The notes below the pieces were generated by a model, which saw nothing but the letters and a program-made list of their open reading frames with translations, searched no databases and was not told where the DNA came from. Positions 7,877 to 16,173 of a DNA stretch of 64,000 nt are shown here, in pieces. Source of the DNA: Flavisolibacter ginsenosidimutans (GTDB lineage: Bacteria > Bacteroidota > Bacteroidia > Chitinophagales > Chitinophagaceae); the NCBI RefSeq assembly GCF_007970805.1, contig NZ_CP042433.1:4836001-4900000 (forward strand), written 5' to 3'. Numbering within the stretch: the stretch's first letter is position 1; every line of letters starts with the position of its first letter. The position numbers were made by a program, and so were the translations under genes.

Positions 7877-8133
7877 TAGCCCAACTGATTTTTCAAAAAG
7901 CTTTCAATAGCACTGCACGGAACCATAAAGGGCTTGTCGGTAATGTTTATTTGCAGGCTTTGCCCGCCTACGGTGTAGGCACCCACGATCTTGTTTCCAA
8001 AAACAGACACGTTGAAATCGCCGCGGCTTGTATCGCCGTTAAAGTTCCCGCCTTGTCCTTCTACGGCCCGCCGCGCTTTGGCTAAAACGTCTTCGGCATT
8101 TCCCGAAAAAGGAAGAGAAAATTCACACGCCAT
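7876..8133 (-). CDS. Hypothetical cytosolic protein, 85 aa
   Basis: Not firmly recognised. The start is set at 8133 (MACEFSLPFSGN), because the frame extends to 8211 only through part of a neighbouring palindrome. The chain is a compact mixed fold: a strand, an amphipathic helix (AEDVLAKARRAVEGQGG), then three or four strands (GDFNVSVFGNKIVGAYTVGG, QSLQINITDKP) and a final helix (CSAIESFLKNQL). This resembles small polyhydroxyalkanoate-system-like or START-related domains, but that is only a guess. Confidence 0.5.
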   Translation of the reverse strand: MACEFSLPFSGNAEDVLAKARRAVEGQGGNFNGDTSRGDFNVSVFGNKIVGAYTVGGQSLQINITDKPFMVPCSAIESFLKNQLG

Positions 8134-8181
8134 AAAATTGATTTCTGCAAAGAAAAGACCTTGCTGTGAATTGGCAATATT

Positions 8182-8276
8182 CAACGGCCAATCGGCAACA
8201 AGCAATGGCAATGAATAATACTCAGGCGCAAGTTCACCCGCTTGTTTAGGTTTTGCCTGTTGCCGATTGGCCGTTG
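8182..8276. repeat. Long inverted repeat upstream of the hypothetical gene
   Basis: Arms 8182-8205 and 8253-8276 are reverse complements with one mismatch over 24 bp, around a 47-nt centre. The element sits between two reverse-strand genes, in front of the 85-aa gene and just after the FAD oxidoreductase gene, so the hairpin could stop transcription from the latter. Confidence 0.85.
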
Positions 8277-8277
8277 C

Positions 8278-9345
8278 TCATTCATAACGACCGGAAAGCA
8301 TGCGGCTAAAACGCTTTACATCCGCTTCGGGTGCAAGCGGATAATTGTACACGATGTGCTGCGCCAATTGGTGCGCAAAAAAAGGCGCAAGCGATGTTCC
8401 TTTTGTTCCCATTCCGTTTAAAATTCCCACATTTTGAAACACAGGATGAAAGCCTACAAAAGGCCTGCGTTCAACAGTTGCCGGACGCACCGCTGCCTTG
8501 TGTTCAATTACTTTGTACGGCTTTTTTAGCCAGCGGTTCAGAGCGTTGGTAGTTGCGGTAAAAAATTGTTCGGATGGTTTGCCGTCTTCAAATTCCCATT
8601 GATAATTTGAACCGACCCAAAAGGTATTTTTTTGCGGCAGCGGCGCAAGCATTATTCCTCTTTTGAACACATGATCGACAGGCAAATCTTCGCATTCAAT
8701 CACGAGGGCTTCACCTTTGATGGCTGAAAAAGGCAGGAGCGAAAACCAGGGATTATCTGTTGCAAGAATGCCCTCGCAAAAAACAATTTTTTGTGCCGAG
8801 ATGTTTCCGTATTGCACGCCGTCTTCTTTTACCTGTAATTCTTCTATCCTGAATTTTTCTTCGTGCAAGGCTTGCATTGCCGCCAGCTTTTTTTGCCACA
8901 AAGAGAGAAGGATTTGAAGGCTGACCGAGTAGGCCGGCCCGATTTCGCCGCAGCCAAAATCGTAATGGAAAAATTCATTGAAACGGTTTTGATCGGGATA
9001 GGCACGAAGAAAAGTATCGTTTTCCGAGATGCGCTCGATAAAGGCATTGCGCATTTGCGGTGAAGGGAAAAAATCAATGATGTTTCGGCCGTAAAGAAGA
9101 ACGGCGTCGAGATATTGACCCAGTTCGGTATAGGTTGTTTGTGCAAAGCCGGACAATTCTTCGGCCATCCAGGTACGAACGTAACGCCGGCCGGTAACGG
9201 GATTGATGATGCCCGCCGCTATTTTCGACGACGAGTTTTCCGCACCGTCGTCAATCACCATAAACGATTTGCCTTCCTTGTGAAGCCACCACGAAAGCAA
9301 AGTGCCGCAAATGCCTTGTCCAACAATCAGTACATCGGTTTGCAT
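8278..9345 (-). CDS. FAD-dependent oxidoreductase (DAO family)
   Basis: 355 residues with an N-terminal dinucleotide-binding GxGxxG (Gly9-Gln-Gly-Ile-Cys-Gly14) and a following acidic loop (IDDGAE), then IAAGIINPVTGRR, typical of the D-amino-acid oxidase/glycine oxidase superfamily. The C-terminal FAD-binding return loop is visible (GILNGMGTKGTSLAPFFA). It likely oxidises an amine or amino acid; the substrate is unknown. A -7-like TACCTTCG lies only a few bases before the start, so the transcript may have a very short leader. Confidence 0.8.
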   Translation of the reverse strand: MQTDVLIVGQGICGTLLSWWLHKEGKSFMVIDDGAENSSSKIAAGIINPVTGRRYVRTWMAEELSGFAQTTYTELGQYLDAVLLYGRNIIDFFPSPQMRNAFIERISENDTFLRAYPDQNRFNEFFHYDFGCGEIGPAYSVSLQILLSLWQKKLAAMQALHEEKFRIEELQVKEDGVQYGNISAQKIVFCEGILATDNPWFSLLPFSAIKGEALVIECEDLPVDHVFKRGIMLAPLPQKNTFWVGSNYQWEFEDGKPSEQFFTATTNALNRWLKKPYKVIEHKAAVRPATVERRPFVGFHPVFQNVGILNGMGTKGTSLAPFFAHQLAQHIVYNYPLAPEADVKRFSRMLSGRYE

Positions 9346-9358
9346 GGCGCGAAGGTAG

Positions 9359-9469
9359 AGTAAGGAGATAGGAGGTGGAATGTAGGAGGTGGAATGTAGG
9401 AGGTTAGGGTGGGCTGTGAAATTGTTTTCTAAATTCTATCTCCTACCTCCTGTCTCCTGAATTCTCCTT
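9359..9469. repeat. Low-complexity imperfect palindrome with tandem 14-mers
   Basis: The purine-rich left side holds two tandem copies of GGAGGTGGAATGTA plus a partial third. The pyrimidine-rich right side (CTCCTACCTCCTGTCTCC) is its imperfect complement. It fills the divergent gap between the FAD oxidoreductase gene and ispD. Confidence 0.7.
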
Positions 9470-9493
9470 AATTTGCCCGTCCATTTCTTTGCT

Positions 9494-10186
9494 ATGAACA
9501 AGTATGCAATCATCGTCGCCGGAGGGTCGGGCAAGCGCATGGGAAGTGCGGTACCCAAGCAGTTTTTGTTGTTGCACGGCAAGCCCGTTTTGTACTACAC
9601 CATCAAAACTTTTTTGGAGGCCTTCGACGATCTGCAGCTTGTTTTGGTTTTGCCAGAGGACTATGCCGACATGGGCCGCGAGATCATTGACGCTTACTTT
9701 GATTACAACCGCATTCAAATAACATCGGGCGGCGAAACGCGATTTCATTCCGTGCAAAACGGCTTGCGGTTAATACACAGCGATGCCATCATTTTTGTGC
9801 ACGACGCGGTGCGTTGTTTGGTAACGGTGGACCTGATTCAACGCTGTTACGAACACGCCTTGCGCATGGGCAGCGCCGTGCCGGTAACCATTTCCCGTGA
9901 CAGCGTTCGTTTGCTCAACGAAGAGCTCAATGATAACGAAGTCCTCGACCGCAACAAAGTAGTACTGGTGCAAACGCCGCAAACTTTTCACAGCCGCATT
10001 TTGCGTCCGGCTTTTGAAATAGATTTTAAGGAACGCTTTACCGACGAAGCAACGGTGGTAGAAGCCTACGGCCTGAAAATTTCGCTGATAGAAGGCGAGG
10101 AGAATAATTTAAAAATTACGCGGCCGGTGGATTTGCTGATTGCAGAAAAGTTGTTGGAAGCAAACCTGTCGCCGCAGTCCGTGTGA
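9494..10186 (+). CDS. ispD: 2-C-methyl-D-erythritol 4-phosphate cytidylyltransferase
   Basis: The third step of the non-mevalonate isoprenoid pathway: transfer of CMP from CTP onto methylerythritol phosphate. 230 residues from ATG 9494 (an upstream in-frame GTG-type start at 9473 is rejected). The nucleotide-binding loop AGGSGKRMG (residues 9-17) is followed by the PKQF motif (Lys22). The catalytic FVHDAVR is near residue 105, and the C-terminal TDEATVVEAYG plus the GEENNLKITRPVDL end are family signatures. Length is normal. It is divergent from the FAD oxidoreductase and ends 17 bp before the convergent mutS. Confidence 0.95.
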   Translation: MNKYAIIVAGGSGKRMGSAVPKQFLLLHGKPVLYYTIKTFLEAFDDLQLVLVLPEDYADMGREIIDAYFDYNRIQITSGGETRFHSVQNGLRLIHSDAIIFVHDAVRCLVTVDLIQRCYEHALRMGSAVPVTISRDSVRLLNEELNDNEVLDRNKVVLVQTPQTFHSRILRPAFEIDFKERFTDEATVVEAYGLKISLIEGEENNLKITRPVDLLIAEKLLEANLSPQSV

Positions 10187-10203
10187 AGCCGCAACATTGC
10201 CTG

Positions 10204-12804
10204 CTATTTCAACAAATTCTTTATCTCATTCAATTTCAACAAAGCTTCTACAGGAGTTAAGCGATTGATGTCAATGCCCTCAAGCATCTGACGAATGTCG
10301 TCGAATGTTTGGCTGTGCGCATCAAAAATGCTCAGTTGAAGTTTTGGCGTCGAAAGGTTTTTTACGTTTTCGGTAAGTGCCCCATCCACGTGTTTTGCTT
10401 CCAATTGCTTCAACACCTCGGTTGCCCGTTGCACAAGGCTTTGCGGCATACCGGCCATCTTTGCCACGTGAATGCCAAAGCTGTGCGTGCTGCCGCCCGG
10501 CGCCAGCTTGCGCAGGAAAATAATTTTGTTGCCTACCTCTTTGTTGGTGACGTGAAAGTTTTTCACCCGCGGCAATTTGTTTTCCAACTCGTTCAACTCG
10601 TGGTAGTGTGTCGCAAAAAAAGTTTTGGGTTTTTCCGGTGCCAAATGCAAATGTTCAACAATGCTCCAGGCGATAGAAATACCATCATAGGTTGATGTGC
10701 CTCTTCCAATTTCATCGAGCAGTATCAAACACCGAGACGAAACGTTGTTGATGATAGACGCCGTTTCGTTCATCTCCACCATAAAGGTGCTTTCGCCGGC
10801 ACTCAAGTTATCCGAAGCACCGACACGGGTAAAAATCTTATCCGTCAGCGAAATTCTTGCTTCACTAGCTGGGACAAAACTGCCCGTGTGCGCCATCAAT
10901 GTTATCAGCGCAGTTTGTCGCAACAGAGCCGATTTACCGCTCATGTTCGGACCGGTAAGAATGATGATTTGCTGTTCGTCTTTGTTTAGCAACAAATCGT
11001 TGCTGATGTACGATTCGCCTTGCGGCAAACTGCGTTCAATTACCGGGTGACGGCCTTCTTTAATTTCTATTTCGTCACCTTCGTGCAGGACTGGCTTTTT
11101 GTAATTGAATTGAAGCGCATTGGTTGCAAAACAACAAAGGCAATCCAAAGTAGCCGCAATCTGCGCATCTGTTTGTACCGGTTGAATAAAATCGTGCAGC
11201 TCGTTCAGCAAGGCATCAAACAGTTGCAACTCGATGGTTAAAATCTTTTCCTCTGCACCGGTAATTTTTTCTTCGTACTCTTTTAATTCAGGAGTGATGT
11301 AGCGTTCGGCATTGGCAAGCGTTTGCTTGCGCATCCATTCGGCGGGAACCTTTGCTTTGTGTGCGTTGGTTACTTCGAGATAATAACCAAATACGTTGTT
11401 GTATGCAATCTTCAGCGATGTGATGCCCGTAGCTTCGCTTTCTTTCTGCTGCAATTGCAAAAGATATTCTTTGCCGTTGTGCGCAATGTTTCGAAGCGCA
11501 TCCAGATCCACATTTACATCTTTGTTAATGAAGCCGCCCTTTGCCGCCAACGCCGGCGGATTGTCCACAATAGTCTTGAAAATCTTATCGGCAATATAGC
11601 GGCAGGGATTGATCGCATCGCCCAAACGCTTCAGGTAATCGTTGTTGCTTTCGGTGCAAAGCTGTTTGATGCTTTCGATTTGCTTTAATGATCTTGCCAG
11701 TTGCAGGAGTTCACGCGGATTGATTTTCTTCAGCGGAATTTTTGAAACCAGTCGTTCCATGTCGCCGCATTGGCGCAAGGCTTGCAATAGCTTGGCACGA
11801 ACGTCGGTAGTTAAAATAAAATGCTCAACGGTATTCAGCCGCTCGTTGATTTTTTGGATGTCTTTCAACGGAAAAACAATCCATCGCTTGAGCATTCTTG
11901 CGCCCATTGGTGTAACGGTTGCATCCAAAACATCGAGCAGTGTTTTGCTGCCTTCGTTGCTGCGGTGAATGAGTTCAAGATTGCGAATGGTGAAACGGTC
12001 CATCCACAAAAAATCAGCTTGTTCAAGGCTATGAACAGAAGTGATGTGCTGAAGATTCGGGTGCTCGGTTTCTTTTAAATAGTGGAGAATTGCGCCGGCG
12101 GCAATTAAGCCAGCGCCGGAGCCTTCGACGCCAAAGCCTTTCAGCGAATGCGTGTCGAAATGTTTCAGCAAACTTTCTTCGGCATACGCCTGCGTGAAAA
12201 TCCACTCATCAAGCGTGTACGTGTAAAATTTGCTTCCGAATTCTTCTTTGAACCTGCGTTGATGATGACGTTGATAAATGACTTCTGCAGGTTTAAAACC
12301 ACTCAACAATTTATCGGCATATTCCCTATCGCCTTCGGCAATAAAAAATTCGCCGGTGGAAATATCAAGAAAGGCAAGGCCGTATTGTGCATCCGAAAAA
12401 TGAATGGCTGCTAAAAAATTATTGGCGCTGAAATCAAGAAGCTTGTCGTTTGTTGCTGTTCCCGGCGTCACCATTTCGGTTACGCCGCGTTTTACAATTC
12501 CCTTCGCTGCTTTTGGGTCTTCGAGCTGATCGCAAATAGCCACGCGGTAACCGGCTTTCACCAACTTGTGCAAATAAGTATCGAGTGCGTGATGCGGAAA
12601 TCCGGCCAACTCATTGTCTGCTGCGCTGCCGTTGTTTCGCTTTGTTAACGTAATGCCCAGAACCTGTGAAGCAATGACCGCATCTTGTCCAAACGTTTCA
12701 TAAAAGTCTCCCACGCGAAACAGCAAAATGGCATCAGGATACTTTGCCTTGATGGCTTTGTGCTGCTGCATCAGCGGTGTTTCGGCGGGCTTTGTTTTGC
12801 TCAT
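10204..12804 (-). CDS. mutS: DNA mismatch repair protein MutS
   Basis: Recognises mismatches and small loops and starts repair. 866 residues, full length. The N-terminal mismatch-binding domain has the FRVGDFYETFG (Phe-X-Glu) motif near residues 30-40. The ATPase domain has the Walker A loop GPNMSGKS (618-625) followed by STFMVEM, the Walker B DEIGRGTSTYDG and the FFATHYHEL histidine switch. ATG at 12804; a -7 element (TATTTTTG, reverse strand 12816-12823) lies 11 bp upstream, implying a very short mRNA leader. It is divergent from the methyltransferase gene at 12900. Confidence 0.97.
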   Translation of the reverse strand: MSKTKPAETPLMQQHKAIKAKYPDAILLFRVGDFYETFGQDAVIASQVLGITLTKRNNGSAADNELAGFPHHALDTYLHKLVKAGYRVAICDQLEDPKAAKGIVKRGVTEMVTPGTATNDKLLDFSANNFLAAIHFSDAQYGLAFLDISTGEFFIAEGDREYADKLLSGFKPAEVIYQRHHQRRFKEEFGSKFYTYTLDEWIFTQAYAEESLLKHFDTHSLKGFGVEGSGAGLIAAGAILHYLKETEHPNLQHITSVHSLEQADFLWMDRFTIRNLELIHRSNEGSKTLLDVLDATVTPMGARMLKRWIVFPLKDIQKINERLNTVEHFILTTDVRAKLLQALRQCGDMERLVSKIPLKKINPRELLQLARSLKQIESIKQLCTESNNDYLKRLGDAINPCRYIADKIFKTIVDNPPALAAKGGFINKDVNVDLDALRNIAHNGKEYLLQLQQKESEATGITSLKIAYNNVFGYYLEVTNAHKAKVPAEWMRKQTLANAERYITPELKEYEEKITGAEEKILTIELQLFDALLNELHDFIQPVQTDAQIAATLDCLCCFATNALQFNYKKPVLHEGDEIEIKEGRHPVIERSLPQGESYISNDLLLNKDEQQIIILTGPNMSGKSALLRQTALITLMAHTGSFVPASEARISLTDKIFTRVGASDNLSAGESTFMVEMNETASIINNVSSRCLILLDEIGRGTSTYDGISIAWSIVEHLHLAPEKPKTFFATHYHELNELENKLPRVKNFHVTNKEVGNKIIFLRKLAPGGSTHSFGIHVAKMAGMPQSLVQRATEVLKQLEAKHVDGALTENVKNLSTPKLQLSIFDAHSQTFDDIRQMLEGIDINRLTPVEALLKLNEIKNLLK

Positions 12805-12815
12805 GGTGATGACGA

Positions 12816-12823
12816 CAAAAATA
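12816..12823 (-). promoter_or_regulatory. -7 promoter element of mutS
   Basis: On the reverse strand the bases read TATTTTTG, the Bacteroidota -7 consensus TAnnTTTG, with 11 bp to the mutS start codon. A -33 TTTG partner is not obvious. Confidence 0.5.
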
Positions 12824-12874
12824 GCGGTGCAGTGGCGTTTCGGCTGCTTTTTTTATCCACGCGAAAGCCGCACT

Positions 12875-12882
12875 TACATTTG
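12875..12882 (+). promoter_or_regulatory. -7 promoter element of the SpoU methyltransferase gene
   Basis: Reads TACATTTG, matching TAnnTTTG, 17 bp before the ATG at 12900. It faces away from the mutS promoter. Confidence 0.5.
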
Positions 12883-12899
12883 CACGCAAACAAAACGGA

Positions 12900-13430
12900 A
12901 TGCGAAAATTGAGCATGAACGAATTGGGCCGCAAGTCGGTGGAGGAATTCCGGCAATCGGAAAAGATTCCCGTGATTGCGGTGATGGAAAACATTCGAAG
13001 TGCGTACAACGTGGGCTCCATTTTTCGCACGGCCGATGCCTTTCTTTTGGAAGGGATTTACATCTGCGGTTACACGGCTTACCCGCCGCACAAGGAAATT
13101 AAAAAAACAGCTTTGGGCGCAGAAGACACCGTAGCATGGAAGTATTTCAAAAATATCAGCGAAGGCATTGATGAACTGAAAACACAAGGCTATAAAGTTT
13201 ATGCAATAGAACAAGCAGTGGACAGTTGGAAACTTGGTTCTTTCGAAGTGGACGATGATAAAATTGCCGTGATTTTTGGAAACGAAGTAACCGGCGTAGA
13301 GCAAAGCACAATTGCTTTGTGCGATGGAGTGATTGAGATTCCGCAACTGGGCATGAAGCATTCGTTAAACGTGGCTACAGCGGCGGGAGTAGTGCTTTGG
13401 GAATTGGTGCGGGCAAAGATTTCGGGCTAA
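12900..13430 (+). CDS. TrmH/SpoU-family RNA 2'-O-methyltransferase
   Basis: 176 residues with the SPOUT trefoil-knot motifs: NIRSAYNVGSIFRTADAF (motif 1, about residues 34-51), IAVIFGNEVTGVE (motif 2), and IPQLGMKHSLNVATAAGVVLWEL (motif 3). It is predicted to methylate the ribose of a tRNA or rRNA nucleotide. Which RNA and position is not decided by sequence, and the short length without an N-terminal RNA-binding domain fits the TrmH-like single-domain group. It is followed after 9 bp by a toxin-antitoxin pair. Confidence 0.9.
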   Translation: MRKLSMNELGRKSVEEFRQSEKIPVIAVMENIRSAYNVGSIFRTADAFLLEGIYICGYTAYPPHKEIKKTALGAEDTVAWKYFKNISEGIDELKTQGYKVYAIEQAVDSWKLGSFEVDDDKIAVIFGNEVTGVEQSTIALCDGVIEIPQLGMKHSLNVATAAGVVLWELVRAKISG

Positions 13431-13439
13431 ATTTGCGGT

Positions 13440-13652
13440 ATGGACACAATCATTGTAAAACCGAAAAATGCTGAGCAGGCAAGGGAAGTGTTGCAAGTTT
13501 TGAAACAAATGAAGGTGAAAATAGAAATTTATCCAGACCGCACGAAAGATGAGATTCTTGATTCAATTCAAAGAGGTGCGAAACAAGCGGCGGATTTCAT
13601 CAAGGGAAAAATTCAATTAAGAGACGCACAAGAGGTTTTGGATGAGTTATAG
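13440..13652 (+). CDS. Antitoxin of a RelE/ParE pair (DUF2683-like)
   Basis: 70 residues beginning MDTIIVKPKNAEQAREVLQ, with two helices (VLQVLKQMKVKIEIYPD and a helical C-terminal half ending AQEVLDEL). It matches the size and layout of DUF2683-type antitoxins found in front of RelE/ParE toxins. It starts 9 bp after the methyltransferase gene and overlaps the toxin gene by 11 bp, so translation is coupled. The antitoxin would bind and neutralise the toxin and probably repress their shared promoter. Confidence 0.75.
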   Translation: MDTIIVKPKNAEQAREVLQVLKQMKVKIEIYPDRTKDEILDSIQRGAKQAADFIKGKIQLRDAQEVLDEL

Positions 13653-13977
13653 AGTTGTCCTTACCCCTGAATGTGAACGAGAATTGAAGTTTCTTTCCAA
13701 GAAGCACGCTTCTTTTAAAAATGACCTGCAAACGCTTATTAATTCGCTAAAAGAAAATCCAGTTCAGGGTAAACCGCTTGGCAACAATTCTTATAAAATC
13801 CGGCTTGCTATTACAAGCAAAGGAAAGGGTAAGAGCGGTGGTGGGCGGGTGATTACACATATTTTTGTTCAGGATGAATTTGTACTCTTAATCAGTATTT
13901 ACGACAAGTCTGATCAGCAAACGATCTCTGATACGGAAATCAAAAAGCGATTAGAATCCTACCTAAAAAATTTATGA
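13642..13977 (+). CDS. RelE/ParE-family toxin
   Basis: 111 residues: basic, with the order strand-helix-helix-strands typical of the RelE/ParE fold (SYRVVLTPECERELKFLSKKH, then LINSLKENPVQGKPLGNNSYKIRLAI and a strand RVITHIFVQDEFVLLISIYDK). Many members cut mRNA at the ribosome; others target gyrase. Catalytic residues differ between subgroups and I cannot assign the target. It overlaps the antitoxin gene by 11 bp, and its stop overlaps the next gene's ATG (ATGA at 13974), so three genes are translationally coupled. Confidence 0.8.
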   Translation: MSYRVVLTPECERELKFLSKKHASFKNDLQTLINSLKENPVQGKPLGNNSYKIRLAITSKGKGKSGGGRVITHIFVQDEFVLLISIYDKSDQQTISDTEIKKRLESYLKNL

Positions 13978-14930
13978 CAACCGTAAAAAATTATCTCTCT
14001 CTTATTAAGTTTTCGCACACCATCTTCGCCATGCCCTTTGCGTTGATTGGGTTTTTTCTGGCTATTAAGTCTGGTTTGTTTTTGGACGATAGTATGCCAA
14101 CGTTATTCGGCACAGAGCAATGGAACTTGAATCGAACTATTGGATGGGGGTGGAACCGCCCGCTTTTTTTCGACCAGCGAACATATATTTTAAAGTTTTT
14201 GCTTATTCTGATCTGCATGATTACCGCTCGCAGCGCAGCGATGGCTTTTAACCGTTATCTCGATAGAAAATGGGACGCAATTAATCCACGAACCGCTATC
14301 CGGGAAATTCCCAAAGGTATTATCACGCCAAAAAATGCTTTGGTCTTCACCATCATCAGTTGCTTGCTGTTTATCACCGCGACGTTTTTCATCAACCGTA
14401 TTTGCTTCTTTCTTTCACCGGTAGCGTTGGCTGTTGTGTTAGGCTATAGTTATACCAAACGCTTCACGCCGCTTTGCCACATGATACTTGGGTTGGGGTT
14501 ATCCCTTGCACCAATCGGTGCTTATTTAGCGGTTACCGGAAAATTCAACTGGCTACCCATTTTGTTTTCGTTTGCCGTTATTTTTTGGGTAAGCGGCTTT
14601 GACATTATTTATGCCTTGCAGGATGAGGAATTTGACAAAGCCAACCGGCTTTATTCCATTCCGGCATGGCTCGGAAAAGCAAAGGCTCTGCGTGTTTCGG
14701 AAGTATTGCATTTGTTAAGTGCCGCTTCTGTAATGGCCGCCGGTAAACTGGGCGATTTTGGTTGGTTGTACTGGATTGGCGTGTTGGTTTTTGGCGGCAT
14801 GTTGCTTTATCAACATTCCGTTGTAAAACCAAACGATTTGCGTCGGGTGAACCTCGCCTTTATGACGGCCAACGGCATTGCCAGCGTTGTGTTTGCGGTA
14901 TTTGTGATTGCGGATTTATTTCTGCGTTGA
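13974..14930 (+). CDS. UbiA-family prenyltransferase (menaquinone-type, MqnP-like)
   Basis: 318 residues with about eight or nine membrane helices. The two Asp-rich motifs are present: NRYLDRKWDAINPRT (about residues 90-104) and DIIYALQDEEFDK (near 210-222). They bind Mg-prenyl-diphosphate. UbiA-family enzymes attach the isoprenoid tail to an aromatic head. The family and the absence of other menaquinone genes nearby fit the futalosine-pathway prenylase, but the head group is not proven. Translation is coupled to the toxin gene by an ATGA overlap. Confidence 0.85.
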   Translation: MTTVKNYLSLIKFSHTIFAMPFALIGFFLAIKSGLFLDDSMPTLFGTEQWNLNRTIGWGWNRPLFFDQRTYILKFLLILICMITARSAAMAFNRYLDRKWDAINPRTAIREIPKGIITPKNALVFTIISCLLFITATFFINRICFFLSPVALAVVLGYSYTKRFTPLCHMILGLGLSLAPIGAYLAVTGKFNWLPILFSFAVIFWVSGFDIIYALQDEEFDKANRLYSIPAWLGKAKALRVSEVLHLLSAASVMAAGKLGDFGWLYWIGVLVFGGMLLYQHSVVKPNDLRRVNLAFMTANGIASVVFAVFVIADLFLR

Positions 14931-14962
14931 GGCCAATCATTACTCATTCAGAATTAAAGTTA

Positions 14963-15373
14963 TTGGGACGGATTCTCTCCATTGATTACGGAAAAAAACG
15001 CACCGGCATTGCCGTAACCGATCCGTTGAAAATTATAGCCACAGGCTTAACAACCGTTGAAACACCGAAGCTCATGACTTTTTTGAAAGAGTATCTTGCA
15101 AAAGAAACAGTCGAAGAAGTTATCATTGGCATGCCGACGAACATGGACGATTCCGATACTCACGCCACGCCGCTGGTGCGCCATTTTATACAGGCTTTTC
15201 AGAAGCACATTCCGGAAATTCCTATTAAAGAGGTCGACGAACGCTTCACGTCAAAGATGGCTTCGCAAGCCATACTGCAAATGGGCCTTAAAAAAAAGCA
15301 GCGTCAGAACAAGGCCTTGGTGGATGAGATTGCAGCAACCATTATGCTGCAGGAATACATCCGGAAATTTTAG
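14963..15373 (+). CDS. ruvX: Holliday junction resolvase-like protein RuvX/YqgF
   Basis: 136 residues from a TTG at 14963, chosen because the family begins directly with GRILSIDYGKKRTGIAVTD, and the open frame upstream overlaps the UbiA gene. The catalytic Asp sits in SIDYG. The second acidic sites VGMP-like (IIGMPTNMD) and VDERFTSKMA match the RNase H-like YqgF fold. The C-terminal DEIAATIMLQEYI is conserved. Proposed roles are Holliday-junction resolution or 16S rRNA 5'-end processing. It starts 32 bp after the UbiA stop and is likely co-transcribed. Confidence 0.93.
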   Translation: MGRILSIDYGKKRTGIAVTDPLKIIATGLTTVETPKLMTFLKEYLAKETVEEVIIGMPTNMDDSDTHATPLVRHFIQAFQKHIPEIPIKEVDERFTSKMASQAILQMGLKKKQRQNKALVDEIAATIMLQEYIRKF

Positions 15374-15455
15374 ATTTACGATTGCTGATTGCGGATTTTG
15401 ATGGCCTACCTTTGGCGATAATCTAAAATCGCAAATCTGAAACCTGCAATCGAAT
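15374..15455. repeat. Imperfect palindrome between ruvX and def
   Basis: GATTTACGATTGCTGATTGC on the left and AAATCGCAAATCTGAAACC on the right are built of the same small words (GATTG/AAATC) in opposite orientation, forming an imperfect hairpin. It is the only spacer between the two genes. Confidence 0.6.
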
Positions 15456-16041
15456 GATTTTTCCAATAATAGCTTACGGCCATCCTGTTTTGCGCGAAGT
15501 AGCAAAAGATATAACGCCAGACTATCCCGGCCTTGATAAACTGATTGAAGACATGTGGGAAACCATGTACGCCAGCAACGGCGTGGGATTGGCCGCACCA
15601 CAAATCAACAAATCCATTCGGTTGTTTGTGGTGGACAGTGCGCAGATTTTTGCCAACATGGATGATGATGAAAGAAAAGAAACTGATTATCCTGACGCAC
15701 CCGGCATCAAGCAGGTTTTTATTAACGCACACATTGTAGAAGAAGCCGGTGAAGACTGGCCTTACAACGAAGGATGTTTGAGCATTCCAAAAATTCGCGA
15801 GGACATTTACCGTGCCGAAGAAGTAACCTTGAAATACATGGATGAAAATTTCCGGGAGCACACCAAAACCTTTGACGGCGTTACGGGCCGCATCATTCTG
15901 CACGAATACGATCACATTGACGGCAAGCTTTTCATTGATCACCTCTCGCCTTTAAAGCGCAAACTTCTTGGCCGCAAACTGAACGACATCTCAAAGGGTG
16001 CAATCAGGGTTGATTACAAAATGCTGTTTCCGAAAAAATAA
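15454..16041 (+). CDS. def: Peptide deformylase
   Basis: Removes the formyl group from the N-terminal Met of new proteins. 195 residues with the three family motifs: GVGLAAPQ (43-50), EGCLS (106-110, with the metal-ligand Cys108) and HEYDH (150-154), whose two His and Glu complete the metal site. There is a small acidic insertion (DDDERKETDYPDAPG, about residues 70-84) before motif 2, as seen in Bacteroidota enzymes. Start ATG 15454. The gene ends before a palindrome shared with two other loci. Confidence 0.95.
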   Translation: MIFPIIAYGHPVLREVAKDITPDYPGLDKLIEDMWETMYASNGVGLAAPQINKSIRLFVVDSAQIFANMDDDERKETDYPDAPGIKQVFINAHIVEEAGEDWPYNEGCLSIPKIREDIYRAEEVTLKYMDENFREHTKTFDGVTGRIILHEYDHIDGKLFIDHLSPLKRKLLGRKLNDISKGAIRVDYKMLFPKK

Positions 16042-16042
16042 T

Positions 16043-16169
16043 CTGAACTGGAATTTGGGTTATTTGGATTTACAGGAAAGAAAGAGTCACTCAGTAGTAA
16101 ACGACTCTTTCTTTATAAGACTGTTTCTCTGTCTTCCTGATCCTTTAAATCCGCCCAAATCGTGGTTCA
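16043..16169. repeat. Palindromic element A, copy 1 (convergent junction)
   Basis: A shorter-stem version of an element found at 20768-20898 and 39319-39444. The inner hairpin has AAAGAGTC (16081-16088) pairing with GACTCTTT (16103-16110), and the right end carries the shared words CCAAATCGTGGTTCA. It lies between def and rluD, which converge, so it can serve as a terminator for both. Confidence 0.8.
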
Positions 16170-16173
16170 AACA

